Assembly: GCF_001485475.2 (NCBI RefSeq)
Contig: NZ_DF977003.1
Span: forward strand, 124,001-188,000
From: Tepidanaerobacter syntrophicus
Lineage (GTDB): Bacteria; Bacillota; Thermosediminibacteria; Thermosediminibacterales; Tepidanaerobacteraceae
DNA: 64,000 nt
Reading direction: 5' to 3'
The number at the start of each line of letters is the position of its first letter. Position 1 is the first letter of the stretch. The translations under genes and the position numbers were made by a program. A model generated the notes under the pieces. That model did no database searches and was not told where the DNA came from. It was given only the letters and a program-made list of their open reading frames with translations. Positions 36,635 to 45,447 of the stretch are shown piece after piece.

Positions 36635-37792
36635 GTGGCTAATTCAAGAATAATTGAGTTGGATTTTATGCGAGCATTTGCCATATTAATGGTGCTTGTC
36701 CTACATGTTTCAGCGGCTTATGTAGCATATAGTCCTCCTGAAAGCCATGCATTTTACATAGGACTTATATTAAATCAGTGGTCGCGAATTTGCTTGCCAT
36801 TGTTTGTTTTTGTTTCGGGTTTTGGAATATTCTACGGATACGGTAGCAACAAACTTAATCTTAAAGACTTTTACCTTCAAAGATTTAGGGCTGTATTCTT
36901 ACCATATCTTGTCTGGAGCTTTATATATATGATTTTAAGGGATATATTCAATCCCTCCTTTACATTTAAAGGTTTACCTTTAAAACAGGCTTTTCTCTCA
37001 TATTTAGAATGGACTTTAAAAGAAAACATACATACTCCTATTTGGTTTGTGCTTATGATTATACAACTATATCTAGTATTTCCTTGTCTTTTAAAACTAG
37101 TGAAAAGTGTAAAAAATCCATTACGCTTTACAGCGGTGAATTTTGCCATCTACTTTTTCTTAACTATCTATTTTAAAAACTTTATGACCATGAGCGGAAT
37201 TACAATAATAGATTGGCTGCAAAGGTATTACTCTGTAAATTTTGTAGGATGGTATTTCTATTTTATTCTTGGGGGAATTGTGGCAAAGTATTGGAAGAAA
37301 GTTAGGAGGCTTGATTTAAATAAATTGCGCCTTATAATGATATATATCATTACCACTTGTTTTGTAATAATTGAAGCTTACATAGGCTTTATAAATTATG
37401 GACAGACACACCTTGAATCATATACTTCACTTCGTCCAATGGTTTTAATCAATTCTATGGCTGCAATACCTGCATTTTACCTGTTTGCTCAATCCTTAAT
37501 AAAATACGGAAAAATAACGAAACTATTGAATAATATTTCAAGATACTCTTACGGCATCTTCTTTGTACATCCCCAAGTTTTGACGGTTGTAAAAATAATT
37601 ATAGGTAAAATTTTCGGTACATATACTACACGTATTCTTCAGCTAATTTTAGTATTTTCGCTAACATTAGTATGCTCGTATGCTATTTGTAGAATTATAG
37701 ATAAGACAAGACTTAGAGAGATTTTGTTGGGATTAAGCAATAAAAAACCAAGGCAAAGTAAAACTTTTTACAATAGCCCGCCGTCTATATAG
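36635..37792 (+). CDS. Acyltransferase 3 family membrane protein (OatA-like)
   Basis: 385 residues, about ten transmembrane helices. The start is GTG 36635 with GGAGTG upstream. The N-terminal signature ELDFMRAFAILMVLVLHVSA carries the conserved Arg and His of the AT3 fold. These proteins move acetyl or other acyl groups onto cell-envelope sugars. No C-terminal SGNH domain is fused, unlike full OatA. The next two genes are a SigV/RsiV-like pair, and in Bacillus sigV-rsiV is followed by oatA (peptidoglycan O-acetylation, lysozyme resistance). Here the acyltransferase stands in front of the pair. Its exact acceptor is unknown. Confidence 0.85.
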   Translation: MANSRIIELDFMRAFAILMVLVLHVSAAYVAYSPPESHAFYIGLILNQWSRICLPLFVFVSGFGIFYGYGSNKLNLKDFYLQRFRAVFLPYLVWSFIYMILRDIFNPSFTFKGLPLKQAFLSYLEWTLKENIHTPIWFVLMIIQLYLVFPCLLKLVKSVKNPLRFTAVNFAIYFFLTIYFKNFMTMSGITIIDWLQRYYSVNFVGWYFYFILGGIVAKYWKKVRRLDLNKLRLIMIYIITTCFVIIEAYIGFINYGQTHLESYTSLRPMVLINSMAAIPAFYLFAQSLIKYGKITKLLNNISRYSYGIFFVHPQVLTVVKIIIGKIFGTYTTRILQLILVFSLTLVCSYAICRIIDKTRLREILLGLSNKKPRQSKTFYNSPPSI

Positions 37793-37804
37793 TGAAAGAT
37801 GACA

Positions 37805-37820
37805 CAAGATACGTATCTTG
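37805..37820. promoter_or_regulatory. 16-bp perfect palindrome before sigV
   Basis: CAAGATACGTATCTTG lies 13 bp after the acyltransferase stop and 23 bp before sigV. It is self-complementary without a loop, so it looks more like a protein-binding dyad than a terminator. I found no convincing ECF -35/-10 pair next to it. Confidence 0.35.
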
Positions 37821-37843
37821 AAGAGGGGAGAGAACTACGGTAA

Positions 37844-38350
37844 ATGCACAAAACTTGCTTAGAGGATACAGTTGCAGCACATATAATCGAGTTTAAAGAG
37901 CGGTACTATAGATTGGCTTATAGCTATGTTAAAAATAGTGAAGATGCCATGGATATTGTTCAAGAATCCATTTATAAAGCATTTTCATCACTTGATTCTT
38001 TGGAAAACCCAAGCTACATAAAGACGTGGTTTTACAGAATTGTAGTAAATACTTCAGTGGATATTTTGCGTAAAAGAAAAAGAGAAATTTTATCAAATGA
38101 AACCTTTTTATCCTCCATTGACGAAGGCGAATATGACAGCTATGAAAATTTTGATTTAAAGACAGCTCTTGACGGTTTACCTGAAAACTATCGAACAATA
38201 ATTATCCTTAGATATTTTGAAGATTTAAAACTGCAAGAAATTGCTGATGTTTTGAACGAAAATGTTAATACTGTCAAAACTCGCCTATACGCAGGTCTTA
38301 AAAAGCTCCGCATTGCAATGGACGAGAAAAACGAGGAGGTTCTAATATAA
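37844..38350 (+). CDS. sigV: ECF RNA polymerase sigma factor, SigV-like
   Basis: 168 residues. Region 2 has YYRLAYSYVKNSEDAMDIVQESIYKAF, and region 4 has YRTIIILRYFEDLKLQEIADVLNENVNTVKTRLYAGLKKL as its HTH. The size and two-domain layout are those of group 4 (ECF) sigma factors. It overlaps the anti-sigma gene by one base (TAATG). The ribosome site (GGGGAG) is 14 bases away, so translation may be weak. The SigV label rests on the RsiV-like partner. Confidence 0.88.
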   Translation: MHKTCLEDTVAAHIIEFKERYYRLAYSYVKNSEDAMDIVQESIYKAFSSLDSLENPSYIKTWFYRIVVNTSVDILRKRKREILSNETFLSSIDEGEYDSYENFDLKTALDGLPENYRTIIILRYFEDLKLQEIADVLNENVNTVKTRLYAGLKKLRIAMDEKNEEVLI

Positions 38351-39249
38351 TGGAAAAAGGTCTCAAAGGTTTAAAAAATGAATATCTTGATATTCCCATA
38401 CCTGAAGAACTGGATTTTGTTGTTAGAAAAGCCATAAAGGAAAACAGATCGCTTAAACCGAAAGAGAGAAGTAGTTTTAAGAAAACAATTATTGCAGCAG
38501 CCTCTGCGCTTATTATTATGGCAACGGTTACAGTGGGCATAAATACCAGCCCTGCTTTTGCCGAAACCCTTTCGAAAGTGCCGATTGTGGGCGGCATTGT
38601 TAAGGTTCTCACCTTTAAGGAATATACATTAAATGATGAAACTTTCAACGCGGACATAAAAATTCCTGAAATTAGCGGATTAAAAGATGAAGAATTGCAG
38701 AAGGCATTAAATGAAAAATATCTTGAAGAAAACGAAAAACTGTATCAACAATTTATAAACGACATGGAAGAAATGAAAAAAAGCGGAGGCGGGCACTTAG
38801 GAGTAGATAGCGGCTATGTAATAAAAACAGATAATGACAGAATATTGTCTGTTGGCCGATATGTGGTAAATACGGTCGCATCTTCGTCTACGACCTTTAA
38901 ATATGATACCATAGACAAAAAGAATGAAGTTCTAATCACACTGCCCAGCTTATTTAAAGATGATAGCTATATAAATATTATAAGCGAAAACATAAAAGAG
39001 CAAATGATCAAACGGCACAAAGAAGATGAAAATATGATTTATTGGGTAAGCGGTGTTGAAGATGAGGACCTAATAGAACTTTTTGAAAAAATATCCAAAG
39101 ATCAAAACTTCTATATCAATAATGATGGCAAACTCGTAATCTGTTTTGATAAGTACGAAGTGGCCCCGGGTTATATGGGAGTCCAAGAATTTATTATACC
39201 TACAGAGGTTATATCAAATGTTTTGGTAAGTAACGAATATATTAAATAA
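38350..39249 (+). CDS. rsiV: RsiV-like anti-sigma factor
   Basis: 299 residues: a short cytoplasmic N-terminus (1-46), one membrane helix (about 47-66) and NTSPAFAETL just outside. An A-x-A signal-peptidase site lies at this point in RsiV too. An extracytoplasmic DUF3298-type domain follows. Its end, FYINNDGKLVICFDKYEVAPGYMG, is a family signature. In Bacillus and Clostridioides, RsiV binds lysozyme directly, is cut by signal peptidase and then by RasP, and releases SigV. The retained A-x-A site suggests the same mechanism here. Confidence 0.85.
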   Translation: MEKGLKGLKNEYLDIPIPEELDFVVRKAIKENRSLKPKERSSFKKTIIAAASALIIMATVTVGINTSPAFAETLSKVPIVGGIVKVLTFKEYTLNDETFNADIKIPEISGLKDEELQKALNEKYLEENEKLYQQFINDMEEMKKSGGGHLGVDSGYVIKTDNDRILSVGRYVVNTVASSSTTFKYDTIDKKNEVLITLPSLFKDDSYINIISENIKEQMIKRHKEDENMIYWVSGVEDEDLIELFEKISKDQNFYINNDGKLVICFDKYEVAPGYMGVQEFIIPTEVISNVLVSNEYIK

Positions 39250-39266
39250 AGATTGATTTTTAAAAC

Positions 39267-39323
39267 AGCCCCGCACTTTCCGGCCTTGAATCCTTAAAAA
39301 CATGGCTGAGAGTGAGGGGCTTA
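39267..39323. terminator. Bidirectional terminator between rsiV and deoR-type gene
   Basis: AGCCCCGCACT (39267-39277) pairs with AGTGAGGGGCT (39311-39321) with one mismatch around a long loop. A-rich and T-rich sequences flank the two sides, suiting both convergent genes. Confidence 0.65.
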
Positions 39324-39334
39324 TTATTAATTAT

Positions 39335-40096
39335 TTATTCCTCATCGTAAATTTTTACGTTATATTTTGCAAGGGTTGTATGCCAATTCTCATCTAAGGT
39401 TTTATCTGTAATTATGGAATCGATTTGTTGAAAGTTGCATATATGGTAAAAAGACGTTCTTCCAAATTTAGAAAAGTCAGCGATTACGAAAGTCCTATCA
39501 GCTCTTTCGATTACATGTCTTCTTACTTCTGCAAGATATTCATTTGAATCAGTAATTTGATTGTCTAAAGAAATTGATCTGCAAGATATAAACGCGATGT
39601 CTACATAATACTGTTTTATTGAATTTATAGCACCAGGTCCTATGAAAGACATGGAACGCTGAGAGAACTCCCCTCCGGTTCCTATAAGCTTAATGTTGTC
39701 GCAGTTTGACAACATACTTATTATTTTTAACGAATCTGTAAGAACGGTTAATTTCATTTTACTTATAGCTTTTGCCACATATGCCGCAGTAGTCGAAGAA
39801 TCTAAAAATACTGAGTCACCATTCTGAATAAACTTTGTACACTTCTCAGAAATTGTTTTTTTACTTTTTACATGATTTGCTTCGCGTAAAGAGTAATCTA
39901 TCTCGTTTAAAGTTCCTTCCTGGATAAAAGCACCACCATAGGTACGGATAAGCAAACCTTCTTTTTCCATTGAATTAAGATCTCGTCGAATTGTTTCTTC
40001 GGTAACATTAAAAAGTTTTGAAAGCTCTGCTACTGTTACACTCTTTTTTTCTGCTAATATTTCTTTTATACCATTCTGCCTTTCGATTGATAGCAT
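39335..40096 (-). CDS. DeoR-family transcriptional repressor
   Basis: 253 residues. The N-terminal DeoR helix-turn-helix is VTVAELSKLFNVTEETIRRDLNSMEKEGLL with the following RTYGGA. The C-terminal DeoRC sensor domain has DSVFLDSSTTAAYVAKAI, KLIGTGGEFSQRSMSFIGP and DRTFVIADFSKFG, which bind a sugar phosphate. GGAGG lies 8 bases before ATG 40096. It is divergent from the aldolase-kinase-transporter operon across a 398-bp gap and is the obvious candidate regulator, relieved by a phosphorylated intermediate. Confidence 0.92.
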   Translation of the reverse strand: MLSIERQNGIKEILAEKKSVTVAELSKLFNVTEETIRRDLNSMEKEGLLIRTYGGAFIQEGTLNEIDYSLREANHVKSKKTISEKCTKFIQNGDSVFLDSSTTAAYVAKAISKMKLTVLTDSLKIISMLSNCDNIKLIGTGGEFSQRSMSFIGPGAINSIKQYYVDIAFISCRSISLDNQITDSNEYLAEVRRHVIERADRTFVIADFSKFGRTSFYHICNFQQIDSIITDKTLDENWHTTLAKYNVKIYDEE

Positions 40097-40494
40097 AAAT
40101 ACGCCTCCGGTTCGTATGTTTTAAGCTATATAGATAAAAGTAATTAATATTTTCTTTAATTTAAAATATACCAAACAGATTTTTATTGGTCAAGAATAAT
40201 TTCTGTTTATGTTGTTTTTAAGGAGTTTTATTTAGAAATAAGTATCAAAACAAAAATAAATATACTAACAATATGATATAAATTAAATAAAACAAAAGCA
40301 TAAAGGAGAAAAATGATAAAAAATAGGATAGAAAACAACATAAATACATTGACAGCAGACATTAGTAGTGATAAGATTTTGCCAACGTTGAAGATAGAGT
40401 AAATAGAAAGTAATATAAATTGTTAGTAATTTTAATCATTAATAAAAAGTTTTGTGTGGCACATTTTATATTTTATAAAACTAGGAGGTATTAT
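40097..40494. other. Intergenic control region of the catabolic operon
   Basis: Very AT-rich 398 bp between the DeoR-type gene and the aldolase. It contains repeated ACAAAA tracts (around 40240-40300), which could be repressor contacts, and a sigma-A-type promoter at 40349. A 29-codon ORF with a good AAGGAG (40313-40402) overlaps that promoter and is not recognisable. Confidence 0.4.
40349..40377 (+). promoter_or_regulatory. Sigma-A promoter of the aldolase/ABC operon
   Basis: Perfect TTGACA (40349-40354), a 17-base spacer and TAAGAT (40372-40377), which puts transcription start about 110 bp before the aldolase ATG. Confidence 0.55.
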
Positions 40495-41160
40495 ATGTTA
40501 CTTGAAGCAGCACGAAAAGAGATAATAGATTATGGGAAAAAACTAATTGAGTCAAAATTGACCCGAGGTACCGGGGGAAACATTAGCATGTGTGATCGAG
40601 AAAAAAATATCATGGCTATAACTCCTAGCGGTATCGATTATTTTAAAATTGAGCCTGAACAGATTGTCTTAATCGATGTAGAGACAGGAGATATTAAAGA
40701 AGGAGATACCATTCCATCAAGCGAGTGCGAAATGCATCGTATTTTCTACAAATACAGAGAAGACGTTAATGCAGTTATACATACCCATGCAACTTTTGCA
40801 GCCTCAATTTCTTGTTTAAATCAGTCGCTTCCGCCTCTTCATTATTTAGTAGGTTTTGCCGGGCTAAACGTAAGATGTGCACCTTATGCAACTTATGGCA
40901 CTGTTGAACTTGCTAAGAATGCTTTTGAAGCGATGAAAGATAGAAAAGCCTGTTTACTTGCAAATCATGGCCTGCTTGCAGTAGGAACAAGTTTAGCGGA
41001 AGCGTTTGCAGTGACAGAACAAATAGAGTTTTGTTGTGAACTGTATTACCGAGCAAAATCTATAGGAGAACCTGTTATTCTGCCTGAAGATGAAATGATA
41101 AGAGTAATGGAAAGATTTAAGAACTATGGACAGCGAGTAGACAATTGCGAGAAAATATAG
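40495..41160 (+). CDS. Class II aldolase (L-fuculose-phosphate aldolase type)
   Basis: 221 residues from ATG 40495 with AGGAGGT 7 bases upstream. Zinc aldolase features: TRGTGGNISMCD, ECEMHRIFYK, AVIHTHATFAASISCL (HxH) and LLANHGLLAVG (third His). The family cleaves 1-phosphorylated ketoses or deoxyketoses to DHAP and an aldehyde. Examples are fuculose-1-P and rhamnulose-1-P aldolases and 5-methylthioribulose-1-P or 5-deoxyribulose-1-P aldolases. First gene of the operon. Which ketose it takes is open. Confidence 0.9.
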   Translation: MLLEAARKEIIDYGKKLIESKLTRGTGGNISMCDREKNIMAITPSGIDYFKIEPEQIVLIDVETGDIKEGDTIPSSECEMHRIFYKYREDVNAVIHTHATFAASISCLNQSLPPLHYLVGFAGLNVRCAPYATYGTVELAKNAFEAMKDRKACLLANHGLLAVGTSLAEAFAVTEQIEFCCELYYRAKSIGEPVILPEDEMIRVMERFKNYGQRVDNCEKI

Positions 41161-41185
41161 TGCAAATCCGAGGAGCTGAAGAATT

Positions 41186-42223
41186 GTGAAGGCATTATTA
41201 ACCGCTGAAGTAAGCCAAGAAGCGAAAGAACTTGAAGCACTTCTTGAAATAGTTTATGCAGGTTGGTACAAAGACGGTGTGATCTTGACGGAAGAGCAAA
41301 TGTCAAACCTTGTTGCAGCACATAATGTTGATATTATTATAACGAGCTATGATCCAATCACAAGGAAAGTAATAGACAGCTCTCCAAATCTTAAACTGAT
41401 TGTATGCACGCGCTCTAATCCTGTAAATATAGATGCAGAATATGCAGCAAAAAAGAATATTTTAGTAAGCTATGCCCCGGGAAGAAATTCAATCTGCACA
41501 GCAGAATATACTGTCGCAATGATGCTGTCTATTACTCGAAAAATTCCAATGGCCTATGCGGCATTAAAGAGCGGAAAACACACTAAAGATATTGAGGAAA
41601 ATAATAAAACGAAACCAGTTGAAGGATTGCGCCGTGATGTAACATGGTCATTAGGGATAGATACCCCTTATGTTTTGTATAAAGGAAACCAACTCTACAA
41701 AAAGACATTAGGCATAGTAGGATATGGTACAATCGGGCAAAGAGTAGGCCAGCTATGTAAAGCATTCGGGATGAACATTTTAGCATATGATCCTTATAAA
41801 TCAATTTCTGAAGATGGTACAATTTTTACATCAACCCTTAAAGAACTTGCTGAACAAAGCGATATTATAACAGTCCATTGCAAAGATACTCCTCAAACAT
41901 ACCACATAATTGACGAATTGGTATTTAAAAGTATGAAAAGGACAGCCTTTTTTATAAATACTTCAAGGGGCGCCATAGTAGATGAAAATGCGCTAATTAA
42001 TGCGCTACTTAATGATGAAATAGCCGGAGCAGCCCTTGATGTTTTTGACGAAGAGCCTATACCCAAAGATCATCCATTTATTACAAAGTGTAATAATGTT
42101 GTAATTACCCCTCATCTTGCCGGGGCAACTTACGAAGCCATTGAAAATCATACAGAACAATTACTAACAGATATAAAGCATTTTTTAAATCATGAGCCGC
42201 TAGAATACGAATATAAAGTATAA
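41186..42223 (+). CDS. D-2-hydroxyacid dehydrogenase family protein
   Basis: 345 residues from GTG 41186 (GAGGAG upstream). The Rossmann motif is GIVGYGTIGQRVGQLCKAFG. The catalytic Arg lies in INTSRGAIVDE, the Glu in ALDVFDEEP and the His in ITPHLAGATYEA. It reduces 2-ketoacids or oxidises 2-hydroxyacids with NAD(P). It is similar to the phosphoglycerate/erythronate dehydrogenase-like group often found in sugar operons. Its place between aldolase and transporter suggests it handles the aldehyde/acid half of the cleaved sugar. Confidence 0.87.
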   Translation: MKALLTAEVSQEAKELEALLEIVYAGWYKDGVILTEEQMSNLVAAHNVDIIITSYDPITRKVIDSSPNLKLIVCTRSNPVNIDAEYAAKKNILVSYAPGRNSICTAEYTVAMMLSITRKIPMAYAALKSGKHTKDIEENNKTKPVEGLRRDVTWSLGIDTPYVLYKGNQLYKKTLGIVGYGTIGQRVGQLCKAFGMNILAYDPYKSISEDGTIFTSTLKELAEQSDIITVHCKDTPQTYHIIDELVFKSMKRTAFFINTSRGAIVDENALINALLNDEIAGAALDVFDEEPIPKDHPFITKCNNVVITPHLAGATYEAIENHTEQLLTDIKHFLNHEPLEYEYKV

Positions 42224-42295
42224 AATAGCTCCCATCCAAAAAAATAAAGTAAAAAGTAATAAGTAAGCAAAAATTATAATTTAGGAGGAGAAAAA

Positions 42296-43498
42296 ATGCT
42301 CAAGAAATTAATAGTATTGCTTTTGACTGTTGTGCTATTAGTTACTGTAGCCGGTTGCGGCGGTGGAAGTACGCAACAGGGCTCCCAAACCGAACAAAAT
42401 GGAGCAGCTTCAAACGAAAGTGGCGACAAGGAGCCAATTAAAATCGGCTATATTGGAGCTCTTTCCGGTGAGACGGCACTATGGGGTCAAGCAGGTTTAA
42501 ATGGTATGCTTCTTGCCGAGAAAGACATTAATGATGCATGCGGCATTCTAGGAAGGCAAGTTAAGGTCATATCTTATGATGGCAAGGGCGAACCATTAGA
42601 TTCAGTTAATGCACTAAACAAATTAATTGATCAAGACAAATGTGTTGCTGTAGTCGGAACAAACTTTTCAAGTTGTAATATACCTATGGCATCAGTAGCT
42701 GATGAGAAAAAAGTTCCCGTAATTGCTACAGCTGCTTCAAGTCCGCTAGTTACAGTAGATGAATCAGGCAAGCTTCATCCTTATTCTTTTAGAATTGGAT
42801 TTACAGATCCGTTCCAAGGCAGAGTAATTGCCTCTTATGCCTATAAAGAATTAAACATCAAAAATGCTGCCATATTAACAAATATTGCCGATGCTTATTC
42901 AACAGGTATTACTCAATATCTGATAGATGAATTTACTAAGCTTGGCGGCAAGATAGTGGCACATGAAAATGCTTCGTCAGGCGATAATGACTTCCGTGCA
43001 CAACTTTCAAAAATTAAAGCCGCAAAACCTGAAGCTCTTTTCATTCCGTGGATATATAAAGATGTGGCGCTCATAGTAAAACAAGCAAGAGAGCTTGGCA
43101 TTGACTGCGTGTTTATAGGTGCTGATGGATGGGATTCGCAGGATTTGCCTAAACTTGCAGGAGATGCAATCGAAGGCGGCTATTTCTGCTCACGCCCGGG
43201 ATTCAATACCCCTGAAGCAAAGAAATTTGCCGAAAGATATCAATCAGTCTATAAGATTACACCTGAAGCTGAATGCTTGTTCGGATATGATGGACTCATG
43301 TGGATTAAAGATGCTATCGAAAGAGAAGGCGCTGCAGACAGTGAAAGTATTAGGAAAGGATTAGAGTCTACAACTAATTTTACAGGGCTATTAGGAAAGA
43401 TGTCAGTTGATCCAAAGACACATGATCCCGTAAGAGATGCAGCTATTTTCAAAATAGAAGGCGGACAAGTAAAATTTGTTCAGATTTATACTCCTTAA
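42296..43498 (+). CDS. livK: Liv-type ABC transporter substrate-binding lipoprotein
   Basis: 400 residues. It has a lipoprotein signal peptide (LLVTVAGCGGGS, lipidated Cys about residue 21), a Ser/Gly/Gln linker, then a type I periplasmic-binding fold of the Leu/Ile/Val class (IKIGYIGALSGETALWGQAGLNG, VVGTNFSSCNIPMASVADEKKVPVI, FIPWIYKDVALIVKQARELGID). TAGGAGGAG precedes ATG 42296. Ligands of this family range from amino acids to urea and aromatic acids, so the substrate is not readable. The 17-bp hairpin after it may raise its level over the permeases. Confidence 0.92.
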   Translation: MLKKLIVLLLTVVLLVTVAGCGGGSTQQGSQTEQNGAASNESGDKEPIKIGYIGALSGETALWGQAGLNGMLLAEKDINDACGILGRQVKVISYDGKGEPLDSVNALNKLIDQDKCVAVVGTNFSSCNIPMASVADEKKVPVIATAASSPLVTVDESGKLHPYSFRIGFTDPFQGRVIASYAYKELNIKNAAILTNIADAYSTGITQYLIDEFTKLGGKIVAHENASSGDNDFRAQLSKIKAAKPEALFIPWIYKDVALIVKQARELGIDCVFIGADGWDSQDLPKLAGDAIEGGYFCSRPGFNTPEAKKFAERYQSVYKITPEAECLFGYDGLMWIKDAIEREGAADSESIRKGLESTTNFTGLLGKMSVDPKTHDPVRDAAIFKIEGGQVKFVQIYTP

Positions 43499-43535
43499 AA
43501 TAATTTTAGAAACTTAAACTATCCAATTAAGTTAT

Positions 43536-43575
43536 GTTAATTCCATGCAAGTTTATTTACTTGCATGGAATTAAC
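43536..43575 (+). other. Strong intra-operon hairpin between livK and livH
   Basis: Perfect 17-bp inverted repeat (arm GTTAATTCCATGCAAGT) with a 6-base loop and no T-tract. Such structures behind binding-protein genes stabilise the upstream mRNA or attenuate downstream transcription, giving excess binding protein over permease. Confidence 0.7.
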
Positions 43576-43670
43576 AATAATTAAACATGAATTACAACAT
43601 TCGTCGTTTTACAAAATAGATATTCAATTGAAATAAATAAATTCCTCAAGTACATGGGAGTGGTTGCAAT

Positions 43671-44540
43671 ATGTTTATTCAGCAATTGGTTAATGGTATC
43701 TCAGTTGGCGGTATTTATGCTTTAATGGCAACGGGATATGCATTAATATATAGCTTATTGGGATTTTCTAATTGGGCACACGGTGATGTTGCCATGATCG
43801 GGGCTTATATTGCGATACAGTCTGTACTTCTTGCTAATATGCCGCTGCCGTTTGCAGTTATTATAGGTGTGGCAGGTGCAGGGTTTTTCAGTTTCCTTAA
43901 TGAAAAAGTAGCCTATAAACGAATAAGAGATAATAATTCACCAACTATGTTCTTGATGATTGCCGCAATGGGATTGTCCATAATTTATCAAAATGCTGCT
44001 TTGAACCTTTTTGGCTCAAAGTTTAAAATATTTCCAGGCTTATCCGCCACTTCCTTTAATATGGGTAATGCAACTCTTGGCTTACTAGATGTTATATCTC
44101 TTGCTGTATCATTAGCATCCTTAGTAATTTTAGATATAACAATAAATCATACTAAACTTGGCTTAGGTATACGTACGGTAGCTTCTAATCCCTATACAGC
44201 TAGTTTAATGGGGATAAACATTGACAGATATTTTTCCATAGTATTCCTTGTTGCGGGGATGTATGCTGGCTGTGCCGGAATATTGTTGGGAATGAAGTAC
44301 ACTGTATATCCGACGATGGGTAATGTCGCGTTAAAAGCTTTTATTGCTTCCGTATTAGGTGGTCTAGGAAGTGTCCGAGGAGCCATAGTAGGTGCATTGA
44401 TAATAGGAATAATGGAAGTTATGGTAACTGCATATCTGAGCTCGGGTTTGCGAGATCTTTTTACGTTTGTGTTACTTATCGTTATATTACTTGTAAAACC
44501 CTCCGGACTAATGGGCGTTCAAGTAGAAGACAAAGCTTAA
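43671..44540 (+). CDS. livH: Liv-type ABC transporter permease LivH
   Basis: 289 residues, about eight helices. It has the LivH features QQLVNGISVGGIYALMATGYALIYSLLGFSNWAHGD at the N-terminus and LGGLGSVRGAIVGALIIGIMEVM in the second half. It pairs with LivM to form the membrane channel. ATG 43671 follows GGGAGTGG. Confidence 0.94.
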   Translation: MFIQQLVNGISVGGIYALMATGYALIYSLLGFSNWAHGDVAMIGAYIAIQSVLLANMPLPFAVIIGVAGAGFFSFLNEKVAYKRIRDNNSPTMFLMIAAMGLSIIYQNAALNLFGSKFKIFPGLSATSFNMGNATLGLLDVISLAVSLASLVILDITINHTKLGLGIRTVASNPYTASLMGINIDRYFSIVFLVAGMYAGCAGILLGMKYTVYPTMGNVALKAFIASVLGGLGSVRGAIVGALIIGIMEVMVTAYLSSGLRDLFTFVLLIVILLVKPSGLMGVQVEDKA

Positions 44541-44553
44541 AAGAGGTGTGCAT

Positions 44554-45447
44554 ATGTCCAGCTATTTACAGGGAATAATTATATTAGTAGGAATAAATCT
44601 GATTGCGGTTTTGGGAATATCGATACTTACAGGTTTTACAAGACTGTTTTCTTTTGGAAATGCCGGTTTTATGTCAATAGGGGCATATGTTTCTGCAATA
44701 ATGACTGCAAAGTATGGAATTCCATTTATACCTGCACTAGTTTTTAGTGCTTTATTTGCAGGATGTATTGCTTATTTACTGGGAACATTGACCCTTAAGC
44801 TAAAGGGAGATTATTTTCTCATTACAACTTTAGGATTTGGAGAGTGCGTTCGGGTTCTTTTCGCCTATATGGAGCCTGCGACAGGCGGAGCTCGTGGATT
44901 TGCCTCGATACCGCACTATACGACACTTTTTATTACTGTAATAAGCGTAATACTTGCTTTTGTATTCGCATGGAATTTAGTTCACTCAAAGACGGGCAGA
45001 AACTTGATAGCAGTTAGAGAACAGGAACTTGCCGCTGAAATGGTTGGAATTGATACATTCAGCAGCAAAAAATTATCTTTTGTAATAAGCGCCATATATG
45101 CCGGATGGGCAGGAGCACTTTATAGTCACAATCTAACATTTATTTCCCCAGAGATGTTTAACCTTGCAAAATCGTCAGAGCTTACTATTACAGCTGTTAT
45201 AGGTGGGTTAGGAAGCTTAACGGGAACAGTGCTTGGCACACTTCTTGTTACACTATTACCAGAAGTATTTCGCAGTCTTGCCTCATACAGAATGTTAATA
45301 TATGGTATCGCCGTAGTTACAGTAATTGTTTTTAAACCAGATGGTCTATATGGATATAGGGAATTTTCTATTAGCAAGGTAATCTCTCATATAAATAATA
45401 TTGCCAGAAAGGTCCCGAAGAAGGGGGCAGATGCAAATCATGAATGA
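44554..45447 (+). CDS. livM: Liv-type ABC transporter permease LivM
   Basis: 297 residues. GITILTGFTRLF-like N-terminal and LTLKLKGDYFLITTLGFGECVRVL segments, and AVIGGLGSLTGTVLGTLLVTLLPEV, are family signatures. AAGAGGTG precedes ATG 44554. GTG 44548 is too near the site. The end overlaps livG. Confidence 0.93.
   Translation: MSSYLQGIIILVGINLIAVLGISILTGFTRLFSFGNAGFMSIGAYVSAIMTAKYGIPFIPALVFSALFAGCIAYLLGTLTLKLKGDYFLITTLGFGECVRVLFAYMEPATGGARGFASIPHYTTLFITVISVILAFVFAWNLVHSKTGRNLIAVREQELAAEMVGIDTFSSKKLSFVISAIYAGWAGALYSHNLTFISPEMFNLAKSSELTITAVIGGLGSLTGTVLGTLLVTLLPEVFRSLASYRMLIYGIAVVTVIVFKPDGLYGYREFSISKVISHINNIARKVPKKGADANHE

Noticed and set aside
40313-40402. 29-codon ORF with a good AAGGAG before the aldolase operon
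   Set aside because: It overlaps a perfect TTGACA promoter element, resembles nothing, and is very AT-rich. It could be a leader peptide but support is too thin.
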